Shown here: piece by piece, positions 25,501 through 37,108 of the stretch
Layout: each line of letters begins with the position of its first letter
Numbering within the stretch: the stretch's first letter is position 1
DNA from: Auanema rhodensis
Taxonomy: Eukaryota; Nematoda; Chromadorea; Rhabditida; Rhabditidae
Length of the DNA stretch: 64,000 bases
Reading direction: 5' to 3'
NCBI GenBank assembly: GCA_964057225.1
Contig: OZ059895.1
Location: 5,394,001 to 5,458,000, forward strand
Made by a program: the position numbers and the translations under genes
Notes under the pieces: generated by a model
The model's input: the letters and a program-made list of their open reading frames with translations, nothing else
The model's database searches: none
Told to the model about the DNA's origin: nothing

Positions 25501-26118
25501 ATCAGGGTGAGCGGGCAAAGGAGAACTAAATGAATTTCATACAAGTTCAAAATAATATTATGTGAAATAAATTAATATTCGTATTATTATATTTTTACTG
25601 ACCTTTTGATAGAAGAAGGGATCAAAACCTTCTTAAAAGAGAGATCATTGAGATATATTTTCGAAGTGCCTGACGTTGGGAACACATATTCGTAATACTA
25701 GATTCGTTCAAATGAGGAACATACAGACAAAGATAACCTTACCGGTGAGAATAAACGTTCTACTTCGTCTCTGCTAAAAAAAAAGAAAATAAGATATACA
25801 AGATAAAAGACATTACGCTCTATCGGATAATGCGCCTACAATGTTGTTTCCATTATTGGAGTCTAACCCATTTGTATTCTTAAAATTTGGTTATTTATTT
25901 TTATTGAATTAACGATATATGAATCGATAAAAAATTGAATTTATAATTAATTATCATAATTTAACAAAGCCTTTATCCCATACTAACCTCATCCTCATCG
26001 TCAGTAAAATCCGAGTCTACAACTACTACCGGTTTTGGGACAGTTTTAGCTTTTCTACCCCGGGCAGAACTATTAAAAAATTCTTTAAATATTGTTAAGA
26101 TAACATTACTTACCGCAT
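22523..26118 (-). CDS. Unrecognised, probably nuclear protein with two Myb/SANT-like segments
   Basis: A - strand gene of a dozen or more exons. Proposed start ATG at 26116-26118 opens a short exon (MR) spliced to SARGRKAKTVPKPVVVVDSD then FTDDEDE, a basic then acidic nuclear-type N-terminus. Middle exons include YYEYVFPTSGTSKIYLNDLS, PAHPDELLVLGKLHAEFF, WTVEEKNKLLILYKHFSLYW (SANT-like) and LTHRELDKWARSISLCGTKR. A second, related segment YLKEWASLISKLGIKRDVDE follows. The largest exon (about 22640-23866) encodes a long helical region (SLTLKLLHGARLEMLTYVLR) and a Gly/Arg-rich stretch (SNGRSGRGGKARVAKSK). The last exon ends GCKHVLRIADLAKF. Exon order is inferred and it could be two genes. I cannot name the family. 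Confidence 0.6.
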
Positions 26119-27589
26119 ATTTTGTGGATTTGTGGAAAATGAATATCAGTAATGATGACCAAATAAAGGTGTCGGGGAACAACTCAACACATGTGCCTCT
26201 CTGTTACAAATGCTATTTCTGACATGCCAACAACAGCTTTCATCGCCTGGCCTCTACTTTTCATCTCTCTCGTTGCCTTTTCTAAATCAATTCTCATTAG
26301 CTTGTATGACTATAAGAACAGATTAGCTTAGGGAAACCAAACATTATCTTATCGAAGGAACAATTATTTCAAAATAAAACACAATCATTTTCTTAAAAGC
26401 TCACTTATTTTGGTTGAAAATAAACTGTTATGTATATACACTTTGTATTAAACAGCGAGAGAAATTTCGATTGTGGGCGTCATTTTAATGTGTCAGCAAT
26501 ATATTCATAGAAACAACAACAAAAACTAAATGATATTGAATTACAATGTGTTTATAAAAATCGCTGTAATTCTTAGAATACAGTAGAATTTTTGAATTAC
26601 CCGCCAAATTTACAAGTAACTATTCGAAAAACAGTTGTTTAACTGCTAGAAAGATTGGAAGACAAGTTATGTTTACTTTTCGGTGGAAAATACTGATAAG
26701 ATGAAAAATCGAATTTTAAACGCTTTAAGTCATTTTCTTTTTTGATATGGAATGGTTGAGCTGGGTCTTTCAGGTTTCTTTCATTGTGCATATTTGTTTG
26801 TTATATTAACCATAAATTTTTAATATTTTCATTTTTATAACAATTTTGCTAGTTTTAGTTTAATTATGAAATTGTAACGATTTTGTTTGCCATTTATTTT
26901 GAAAAGGTTTTATCATATAACACAAGACGGACACTTTTGATGTTCATGTGTTCTAGTATTTTCATATTATATTCGCTTATTCTACCTCCGCGGGGAATGA
27001 CGAAGCAATGCCACGATTTAAAATGTTGATGATGCTTGTTTCTGGTTTATTGCCGTCCAATGCTTAAAATAATTCCTTCTCTTAGTAATTGGTCTCATGA
27101 TATGTTTTATATGTGTCTCCAGCTTTTTTTGGCTGTTAAAAAGGGTCTTGTAATCTGCTCTTTGTTTTTTTTTTCATCAATATAGTACAGCCTGACTTGG
27201 GAAAGTGTATGTATGAATGTGGCAGTTTTCATTGATTCATACATTCCAAAGACTGGCCATCCGACATCACGTCGTTCAAATGAGTCAGCAGACTACATGT
27301 ATACTTGAGTTTTATTTTTGTATTCTCCCGTCTATTTCGCGCACCAGCTGTCTTGAGGAAGGGAAATTGTTGTTTCATTTATATTATTTCTTATGGAATG
27401 AACTGAGATTTTCCGTTTTTTACAAGTTTTTTCCTCTAATTGTCATATATTCATTACCATTAATAGTTTACGCTTCTTTTTTGAGATTGTTCTATAATAT
27501 CGCTTAATTTACGTGACGAAGTTATCTAGGTCGATGTAATCGTTCGTTTCGTTTCGTAAATAAAAACCATGTCATTTCATTTTTAGTCA
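26119..27589. other. Intergenic region between divergent genes
   Basis: Holds the upstream regions of the unrecognised - strand gene and the calponin gene. The only notable reading frame is a 37-codon ORF at 26184-26297 (-). A tttcgtttcg repeat and a ttttag acceptor precede the calponin ATG. No other feature seen. Confidence 0.5.
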
Positions 27590-28348
27590 ATGGCTTGTGT
27601 TGCTTCTCGCGCCGAAAAGAGCGGAATCGCTCTCGAAGCTCAACAAAAAATCCATGGAAAATATGACAAGGAGCTTGCTGGCCAGATCCTTCTCTGGGTT
27701 AAGGTGTGTTATTGACTTTTTTCTAGATTCTTCTTTTGACCATTACATTTAAGAACATTGTTGGTGAAGACATCAATACTGATGGTAGTGCAGACAACTT
27801 AACTCAACTTTTCCATGATGGCTCTCTGTTGTGCAAGTAAGAATCTTGCTTAATGTTTATTCAAAATATATTTCATTTCAGGTTGGCTAACGCCTTAGAG
27901 TCTGGTTCTGTCAAGAAGATTAATACTTCCAAAATGGCTTTCAAGCAGATGGAGAATATCTCTTTCTTCTTGGCTTTTGCTGAAAAATACATCAGCAAGA
28001 CCGAACTTTTCCAGGTCAGTAAGGAATCAGTCTGGTTTGTTCGAACATTACCTTTTAGACTGTTGATTTATATGAGGCTCAAGATCCTAATGCTGTACTC
28101 GTCTGCCTTTCTGCCTTGGCTAGAAAGAGTGAGAAACTCTTTGGAAAATCTGGATTAGGACCAAAGGTAAAAAGATCAGCTCTATTTCTAGCGACATTAA
28201 AATCGTTTTACAGGAAGCCGAAGGAGAGAAGAGAAACTGGACGGACGAACAGTTGAAGGCTGGCCATGGTGTTATTGGTCTCCAGATGGGCAGTAACAAA
28301 GGTGCTAACGCTTCTGGTATGAACTTCGGTAATACTCGCCATATGTGA
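27590..28348 (+). CDS. Calponin/transgelin-type muscle protein
   Basis: Five exons: 27590-27703, 27754-27836, 27882-28014, 28059-28166 and 28214-28348. The protein (about 190 aa) has a single calponin-homology domain (AGQILLWVK, LFHDGSLLCKLANALESGSV, MAFKQMENISFFL, FQTVDLYEAQDPN). It ends in one calponin-like repeat (GVIGLQMGSNKGANASGMNF). Such proteins (Mp20, transgelin, nematode CPN/OV9M) bind F-actin in muscle. The opening SRAEKSGIALEAQQKIHGKY is close to nematode calponin-like proteins, which is my main taxonomic clue. The ATG lies 3 nt after an atttttag acceptor, so the leader exon is either cis-spliced from upstream or trans-spliced. Confidence 0.93.
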
Positions 28349-28861
28349 AAAAGTTTATTTGTTTGAATTGACATATGAAATGGTACCGTGTATCATTTCA
28401 AAACTCCCTTGTATGAGATAATTCCAGACACGAAGTGTTCTTCCTTGTTTTTTTTCTTTATTTTTTATTTATGCGTTCACGCATTGCCCTATGTATATGT
28501 CTCCCGGTGTTGTATAAACTGGTTTTTCTTGACCATACATCATAGTATTATTATATTTACGAACCCAAAAAGAGAAAATTAAGATGAACGAAGCTTTATA
28601 TACATATAGATATATACGTATTGTATGAAACTAACAACACAATTTGACAACAGGATTGTTGAAGCAAATAAATTGACTAGGTTAGAAAGAGATGTAAATG
28701 AATGACGATATATTGGCAGCAAAGCTGGGACTGAGTTTCTGTGATACCCGATGATTTGGCTTTAAGGTTTGTTTACATTGCAAACTGTTTGATCTGTAGG
28801 ATCCTAACCGATATTCAACTACGCTGCACAAAACTGCTCTAAGATGATTATTCTACAGTTC
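28349..28861. other. Convergent intergenic region
   Basis: 3' ends of the calponin (+) and Scratch (-) genes face each other. AT-rich sequence with no further gene. Confidence 0.5.
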
Positions 28862-31785
28862 TTATTCGTCGGATTCTTCTTCTTTTATAACCATGGTCGG
28901 CAGGTTTGATGAAGTTCCCGATGATCCACAACTTGACTCCATATGTCGGTTAAGATAGCTTCTTAATGCAAACCGTTTGCCACAAACATTACATCCAAAT
29001 CGTTTCTCTCCTGAAATTGAAAGCGAATTGTCAGTCTTGTTAAGTATCGAGGGCTTTTGGTCTCGCAACATGCGTTTGTTATGTTGCTTGCTGACGGATA
29101 GACAGCAACGATGATGGTATAAAGTGAATGCTACGGATTAGTTTTGTCGTGCTGTCATTCATCACACCAGACTTATGAGGTAAGTCTTCGCTTGTTCTCT
29201 CCTTGTCTTTCAGTGGCATATACATAAAGGATTTTTTTGAAACAACATTAGAAGCCACAGATTGTTTAAAAGACTAAGTCAGAAAATAAGACACAAGGAT
29301 GATTCATTCGTATTTTTCGTTTTTTTTTTTTGTTTTTAAAAGAAATTCACTACGAACCTGTGTGCGTGAGAATATGAGCTCTTAAATTGCTACGATCAGC
29401 AAAACTCTTCCCGCAATGTGCACAGCCAAATGGGCGTTGTCCAGTATGTGATCGAAGGTGTCCCTAAAAAAATGCAGGATTTCTATACTTATATTGAATT
29501 TGATGAACAACGAAGAAATATAGAAATGTATAGAAAATTGTACCTGAAGAAGCCAAAGCCTGGAAAAGACTTTTCCACAAACATGACACTCGTGACTAGC
29601 TTTATGGGTAAGGATATGCATACTGAAAGATAATTTTTAATGATAAATATCTTTGAATCTTATATGATCTTATATGATTAGCAGATAAAGGCAGATGTTT
29701 AAGATTTAGTTATTCGCTTTCAGGTATTATTGACCATGAGATCACTCGTATAGACAAGTACGTTGTCAAAAAGTATGTGGAGAGAGAGAGAGTTAGAGAA
29801 ACACTAAGCAAGGTTAAGCATGGAGAAGGATGATACCCTGATTCTACAAGCTACTTCGCCAAGAGACGGATCGACAGGTGATCCCGCTTAGCTCTAGGAA
29901 TCAGAGCAGCCGGATTGCGTCATAGCTCAAATCCAATTACGGTAGTCATGACCTGCACTGACCGCTGCAGATGTTTCCGTTTTCCATGTATACCTCTTAA
30001 ACTTTATCGCTTTGTATTCTGTATCTCTCATAATTATGCACTCTCTTAGTGAATAAAATAAGCTGTTAAGAAGGAATAGCAGGATAATTTCTGGAGAGAG
30101 AGACAACATGGTCTGGATGATGATGATATGTAATTGCTGACAAACGATTATATAACATTCGAATGACACAGTATCATCATAACAATCATATTGAAGCGAA
30201 TCCTCATGTTATCTTACTCTCTCGTTATCTTACTATATAGTCTCTCTCTCTCTTTCTCTTTCTCTCTCTTAATCCATGTTATGCTACAACTTGAGTAACA
30301 AAACTGACTATTATATATTTCTATTATATATTCCACTATTTGAAGACAAGAATTTTATAATTTTACCTTAAAGCTGGCATACTGACGTAAACTCGATCAC
30401 AGTGTGGGCATTGCTTGGCATGTGGACTATCAAGTGGGCGATGCGTCTACAAATGAAGTTTTGTTTGTATGTTGGACATTTCAAGCTTTTTATGTTTAGA
30501 GCATACTTCAAGAAAGTAGTTTCGGATTTGATCAGAAAGAATTTCCTTTTTTTGTTTTTGAAAATAATATAAGAAAGAACTCAAATACCTGCTTATGTCG
30601 ACTAAGGTTGCTAGTAGTAGCGTAGGTCTTTCCGCATTGCTCACATACACAACGGGATGAATTTCTAAAAAATAAAACGTGGAACCTATCGAAATTAAAA
30701 CTTTGTTCCAACAAAATTAAAGAAGTAAACATCAAATGAAGTTTATTATTTTTCAAATGTCTTAAGAATATTACTTTTTGTCATTTTTGGCTCTTCCATC
30801 TGTCACATCTAGTGTGTCCATTGTATAGGCTGTAACTTCCGAAAAGGGGGACGAGCTTGTTGAAGACTGAAACATTATAAATTCTTTGAAGAGAAACGTG
30901 AAACATTTCACAGTTTTGAATTAATTTTGAAGATTAATTAGTGAAATTTAGTTTAATTTGTGTCTTCATTCCTTCCAAATATTTTACCATGAATATTTAT
31001 CCTTCCTTTTTTTCCTCGTAAGTTAGCCAAAAAAAAAAGCTGTTTCGTACTATTTTTCGGTTACTTTGCTTATGATTTCAATAGTAGGCATTTATGCGAA
31101 ATCATTTTAAGAGAGAAAGAAAAAAAAAGATGAAGGTAGACCAAGTAAATATAGAGAGGGGGCCGGCTCTCTGTTGCATATTCGATGTTTAATAGCTTCC
31201 GTACCTGCTTCTCATAGTTATCCGCTACTTTCAGCAGGTTGTCGATTGAAAATGAGCATGATGACGACTTAGCCGACTAAAAATAGAGAAATAGAAGTAA
31301 CATAGTTTAATAACGAATTTTTTTTTCGTTTTCTTCATCAGGCTGTATCTTTAAGCACGAACAGGAAAATGAAAAACATGGAAAACGATGTATGACGGAA
31401 CAAAAAAATAATTCGTGTGAAGAGCTTTATATGAAACGATAGTCAAGTATTTATGCTACGAAATAGGTAAAAACTGTTTTGAAGTTGTCAAAAGTGTTCT
31501 AAGAGAGTTTTACTCACATCGTCACTCTGGTTCTCATCTGTGGGTTCAATTTTGGGTTCCAATAAATTCTGTTTCAACAGTTCTTGTAGTTGCGAATTTA
31601 GTAACATATAATGAAATGGTAATAATTGAATTCCTGGAATAGACAAATGAATACATGTTAAGATAATCAAGTAATAATAGAAAAAGAGTAGAGCTTAAAT
31701 TACCTGGCTGGCTAACCATGGAAGATGGCATGGATAGGGTTGAATCTAATAGTTGTTGTAGTTGATGTGGTTGTAATGAGAACAT
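28862..31785 (-). CDS. SCRT: Scratch-type Snail-superfamily zinc-finger transcription factor
   Basis: Nine exons sum to 852 nt (283 aa): 31704-31785, 31518-31633, 31205-31276, 30775-30866, 30589-30664, 30367-30446, 29544-29622, 29358-29463, 28862-29010. The N-terminal half is Gln/Leu- and Ser-rich. The C-terminal half has five zinc fingers: [73 protein letters not shown] and the C2HC-type [17 protein letters not shown]. The YVSMPAL second finger and SYLNRHMES ending are diagnostic of Scratch rather than Snail/Slug. Scratch proteins (C. elegans CES-1/SCRT-1) bind E-boxes and repress transcription in neurons. No N-terminal SNAG motif is present. The ATG lies 2 nt after a cgttttag acceptor, so an upstream exon is possible. 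Confidence 0.93.
30240..30271. repeat. CT-rich microsatellite in a Scratch intron
   Basis: Pure pyrimidine stretch of CT and CTTT units inside the intron between exons encoding zinc fingers 2 and 3. Confidence 0.8.
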
Positions 31786-31909
31786 ATCTAAAACGAGATG
31801 AGATAATCTACTGAATTAGTCGGTCAACTGGGATAAAGATGAGTGATTCAAGCTCCAGATAGGGACAGCACGTGTAAAGGCAGACGAAGCAAGCCGTAAC
31901 TGGTGCATA

Positions 31910-31975
31910 AGAGGCGGAGCAACGCGTGCTGATTGGCTGTACCAATGCGATGTCAGCCGGAAGGCGGAGCTCTAG
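31910..31975 (-). promoter_or_regulatory. Candidate Scratch promoter element cluster
   Basis: GC-rich island in AT-rich surroundings, 125-190 bp upstream of the Scratch ATG. It contains two copies of GGCGGAGC exactly 50 bp apart (31913, 31963), an inverted CCAAT box (GATTGGCT, 31931), a direct ACCAAT and an ETS-like CCGGAAG. Function is inferred from composition. Confidence 0.4.
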
Positions 31976-34285
31976 CTGTGACACCGGTTGGACAGGAAGA
32001 AATTGAGACGGGAAAATGAGTCTTAGATTATATTGTTGAAGAAATTATCGAAAATATTAATGAAAAATATGTGAAAAGGTTAAGAAAAATTATGTTATAT
32101 GATACTAATCTTCCATGTGTGAAGGAAGAATTCAAAAGCTGATCGAGTTGACAACGCCAAGAATTCTTAAAACGGGACTGACTCAGAATTCTTGCTCACA
32201 ATTACAAGAAAATCTCTTGCGGAAAAGTGTCGCATATGGAATATGTCTTTGCTCCTCTGTTATCTGAAGAGAGAGGATAAAAGCGCTGGAGAAGAGGCTG
32301 TTGCTTTCACAAGGCGACAAGCAAAAGACCTCCAGACCTACTGGAAAGCTCAAGTACGTTGTCATCTGAAATTTCGGCTTGCAGACTTAAGCGTTGAAAG
32401 TAAGAAAGAATAGGAAGTTGGGTATAGTATATGAAATATAAGAGAGCATGAGCAAGCTTAAGAACGAAAAGATTGACGCAGCAAATCAGAGAATGAGTCG
32501 CAGGGAAGAGGAAAGAGGAGTTATGATGTATTTGTAACTTTGACTACTTGGGACTAACAAGGATTAAATTCTCTAAATCGTATGGTTAGTTAGATGATCT
32601 GAAATTTCCATATGTAGATGATCAATCTGAACAATGGCTTGTCAATCTTATTGAAGAAGCCAAATGGATTCCTAGCTGTCTGGATGGCTGGCTGGCTGAA
32701 ATCCTAAATAAAAAAAGAAATGATGAAAAATGACTTAAGTTCAAAATGTTCTTTGTGTATGAAATAAGAGACATGCTCCATCTAATTTGAAAAGCAAGAG
32801 CATGGTAATATGGTCAGCTGTTTTATAGGTATGCTTGCAATTGCGGGTGTGAGCTGTTTCCTTTTTCATACAAGAGTACTTGAAAGTTTGATTCAAATAT
32901 TACAAAGTATATACTTAATTGGTCAAATATCTATTGAAATTATGAATGAATGATTGATTGTACACATACTACATGTACGCATATCTCTAGTTTCAGACAT
33001 ATTCTTTATTACAATCTCTATATATTTAAAATAAAAGAATGGCTTGTTAAGGGTCTTAAACAGACAAAAAATAATAATAACAATTTGAATAAATGTTATA
33101 CATATGTCATAACCTCATGTAACTATTTCTTCTTGTTCTTATGCCTTGTTTGGTATGGAATTTCAATCACTTATACAATAGCTCATCCTAATATGACTCT
33201 CGAACGAATATTGTACATGAGTAGTTCAATACAATGGGCCAGGTGGATCTTAGGAGCTCGTCTCAGTAGCCTTCCCATGTAAGTGCTCTACTCGGACCAT
33301 AACCCATCTCCTTTACAACCATTGCGCAATTGACTTCCGTTTAGTTTCATCAGGCTTACCTATAGAGCTGTCTCGAAGGAACTGAGATAGGGGATGATAT
33401 CTGCATACCCCCTTCTAATATTAGAATTTTATTATAATTCTAGGATATATCATTTTTAATTTAAAACGTATGAAATTGATTGAGCAAACTAGATTTTATT
33501 TTAATAATTTATTTTAAAACTCGTATGTATAAGCATTCTGTTGCTATTGCTATATTATTACTTATTTACTCGGATACATCTGACGAATTCAGCCTCTCCT
33601 TATGTTTGATTTTTCAATTACCAGCAGCCATTATTTTAACTAAAATGTGTTAAAAACGTCATAGAACTACTTATAGAGCTCTCTAGAACATAAATGCACA
33701 GAATTATGTAGTTTCACAACAAGTATGCGTCAGCTGTTAACTGACCTCCCCCATCCGGTGTAGTCATTTGCCAAGAGTAAGCTCAAGTTGGATACTCTGT
33801 TTTTGCTCCATGCTGAGTAAAACACGTGTTTACTTGATTGAGAATGAATTGGTGGCACTTGGATAATTTTACAAGATTAAATACTAATAATAAAAAAATA
33901 TATCTTCATTAGCCTAAAGTTCACTTCACGTACACTTCACGTAAAGCGCATTCAATTTATTTTTTTTTGCCTGTCGCGCGAACGGTTGACTTTAATAATT
34001 ACTTTAAAATATTCTATTCAAATACTCATTATCAAATATAGCATCATGTTATTCTATATAAAATTCTAATTAACATCTGTCTAATTAATTTTTGAAACTA
34101 CCTTTTTGTGTGAGCAATCAGTCATTTAACAGTTTCTACCAAAAATTACTGGTCTAACTGAAAGCCTTACGTAAGAGCGAGTAGACTAAAACTGTTACAG
34201 ACTGTGATATACAATTAGAAGCATAATAATAGTGTTACCATCTACCTCAAATCATGTGGGTCGGAAGGCGAATCACGGAGACAGG

Positions 34286-34340
34286 TGGCTGCCGCGACCC
34301 CAAACCGTAACACTTACGTAACCACCAACGGTCGCAGCCA
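34286..34340. other. GC-rich inverted repeat
   Basis: Arms TGGCTGCCGCGACC (34286-34299) and GGTCGCAGCCA (34330-34340) are complementary apart from a 2-nt bulge. The 30-nt loop itself contains CGTAA-cac-TTACG, able to form an inner stem. It is not tRNA-like and lies in the gene-poor stretch. Confidence 0.45.
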
Positions 34341-35514
34341 TTTGCTTCAGGGACAATCATCCTTCATTGGAGCCGTCAACCCTTTTACATCATATCTTCA
34401 AGCAAGCTTGACAGGAAAATCCATTCGAATAAGCAATTAAAGACTCTCAATCATTGAAGAAAGGCATGCGCGCTTGGCATCTTTAAAGCTTTTTCCCGAA
34501 GATCAGCCCCCATATATAGCAGATTTCTTTAGCTTTCACATGCTCTCATCAACGTCTGCTAAATGATGAATGTTAAATTCTCAGCTGTCCTTTTTGTATT
34601 TTATCCGAAATCCTTGAAATACGCAAAAGGAACTGATATAGCTATATTTATCCAAGAACTCAAGTGCATAATCGGCAAATCCCAATGTCACCGACGTCAC
34701 CTGTGATCATGTTTGCTTAAGTGACAATATGGCACTGATCATAAGATTTTTTAGTAAATGTGAAGACTACTACCAGTTGAGAGGTTTGCATCGATCGAGT
34801 ACCTATTTACTAAAGACAACATCTAAGGAACCCATAACTTCGTACGAGGTTTCCAAAATTCCCCTAGGCATAACGATTACATGACCTTAATCGCATAACA
34901 TATGTCGAGTTGTCCGTCAAATCTAAGATGCTTCTATTCCTACGGTATCGCTGACGGGAGCAAAATGCTATCGTCGCGGTGCTTTCTTGCTTCTTGGCAT
35001 ATGGCTAGTTGTCATAGACGGAGATGCTATCATTCTCAATACACACTACGGGATGCCACAGCGCTTCCCTTTTATGACATAATGCTTATTGAATATTGTG
35101 GGTGATGTCTTGGTTAGCCTTAAAAGAATCCGGAAAGAAAAGATTGGCAATAACCATGGTTCAAACCCCATTCAGGTATTTTCTTAATATAGTAATTATA
35201 ATAGAAATCCTTATAAAAATTTAAACAATTGTCCACATATTACCATTACATTCAACAGCCATATATACACACATCTAATCGAAGACAAAGAAAACATATT
35301 TTAAACATTATATACTTCCCGACAAAGACAAAAATTATCGAGATGTTTCTATACATTATCTAAATAGGAAACACAACGTTTTACCTTCTTTGACATAGCT
35401 ATTGATCATGGTATTGAGTATCAATATTCTACATTCAAACAAAACTTCATTTTAAAGGCGATCGCTAGTTTTTTCATTAAAGTGAAAAAAACCTGAAAAA
35501 AAACTCAAAAAAAG

Positions 35515-35538
35515 AAAAAAAAAAAAACTTTTTTTTTT
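35515..35538. repeat. Homopolymer palindrome A13-C-T10
   Basis: A run of 13 A, a single C, then 10 T, able to fold into a hairpin or be a polymerase-slippage product. Confidence 0.8.
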
Positions 35539-35816
35539 GAAACAAAATGTACGGTAGTTACGTACGTACGCAATACCACAACTTGTAGCATGAGTCAAAA
35601 TTATTTAAAAGCTTATATATTATATAGCTTAAATAAAAGTTCTGTTTGTAATTGTTCATATTAAAAATTAAATTTTATAATTAAACATTACAATTTTTCA
35701 TTTCGTGACGTTTAATGCATATCATTCACTTACCTAAATCATGATTTTAGCAGTTGTTAAGGTTAATTAATGATGATTTTCTTTTATAGGCAGTACTTGT
35801 TAGGCAGAAAATCAAG

Positions 35817-36832
<1,016 letters not shown>

Positions 36833-37051
36833 TAAATGCATTCAAGTTGTAACTTGTTTATTATAAAAAACGATCTCTTGTTATGCGTTGTTAATTTTTT
36901 ATACTTTATTAAACGTTCCTGAGTTATAAAAGCCGTTTTAGTAAATTCTTGAATGCTCCAACAAGTTTTATAATCTATATTATCAAACAGGATGAATATA
37001 GTTAGATACTAGGATTTTACTGTGGTGTTATACGGTGTTGCTTAGCGGAGG

Positions 37052-37065
37052 GTTGCCCTGGTAAC
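37052..37065. promoter_or_regulatory. RFX X-box upstream of the dynein-2 intermediate chain gene
   Basis: GTTGCCCTGGTAAC is an imperfect palindrome with half-sites GTTGCC and GGTAAC separated by CT, matching the RFX/DAF-19 X-box layout. It ends 43 bp before the ATG of a cilia-specific gene, within the usual distance for functional X-boxes. Confidence 0.8.
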
Positions 37066-37108
37066 CATAAGAATAGTAAACTGAAAACGCCGTCTCAGTT
37101 ATATAGTT

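Larger units (their letters stand above)
31786..35816. other. Gene-poor region between Scratch and NUDT21
   Basis: About 4 kb without a convincing exon. It holds a GC-richer block at 31910-31975 with CCAAT-type boxes (likely Scratch promoter), a tandem ACTTCACGTA-type duplication near 33922-33943, a GC-rich inverted repeat at 34286-34340, and an A13-C-T10 homopolymer palindrome at 35515-35538. The several open frames of 60-110 codons lack coding character or recognisable motifs. Confidence 0.5.

Noticed and set aside
32183-32413. Overlapping ORFs on both strands
   Set aside because: Neither frame shows domain motifs or joins to neighbouring exons; likely chance.
34236-34252. Reverse strand TGAGGTAGATGG resembles a let-7-family seed
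   Set aside because: Flanking sequence does not fold into a let-7-type hairpin; the downstream arm lacks complementarity.
34902-35105. 67-codon + strand ORF in the gene-poor region
   Set aside because: No recognisable motif, no splice context or coding character; length is expected by chance.
35100-35176. Possible tRNA gene (GGTTCAAACCCC resembles a B box)
   Set aside because: No matching A box, acceptor stem or T-stem pairing (CATGG against CCCAT fails beyond two pairs), and no anticodon arm.
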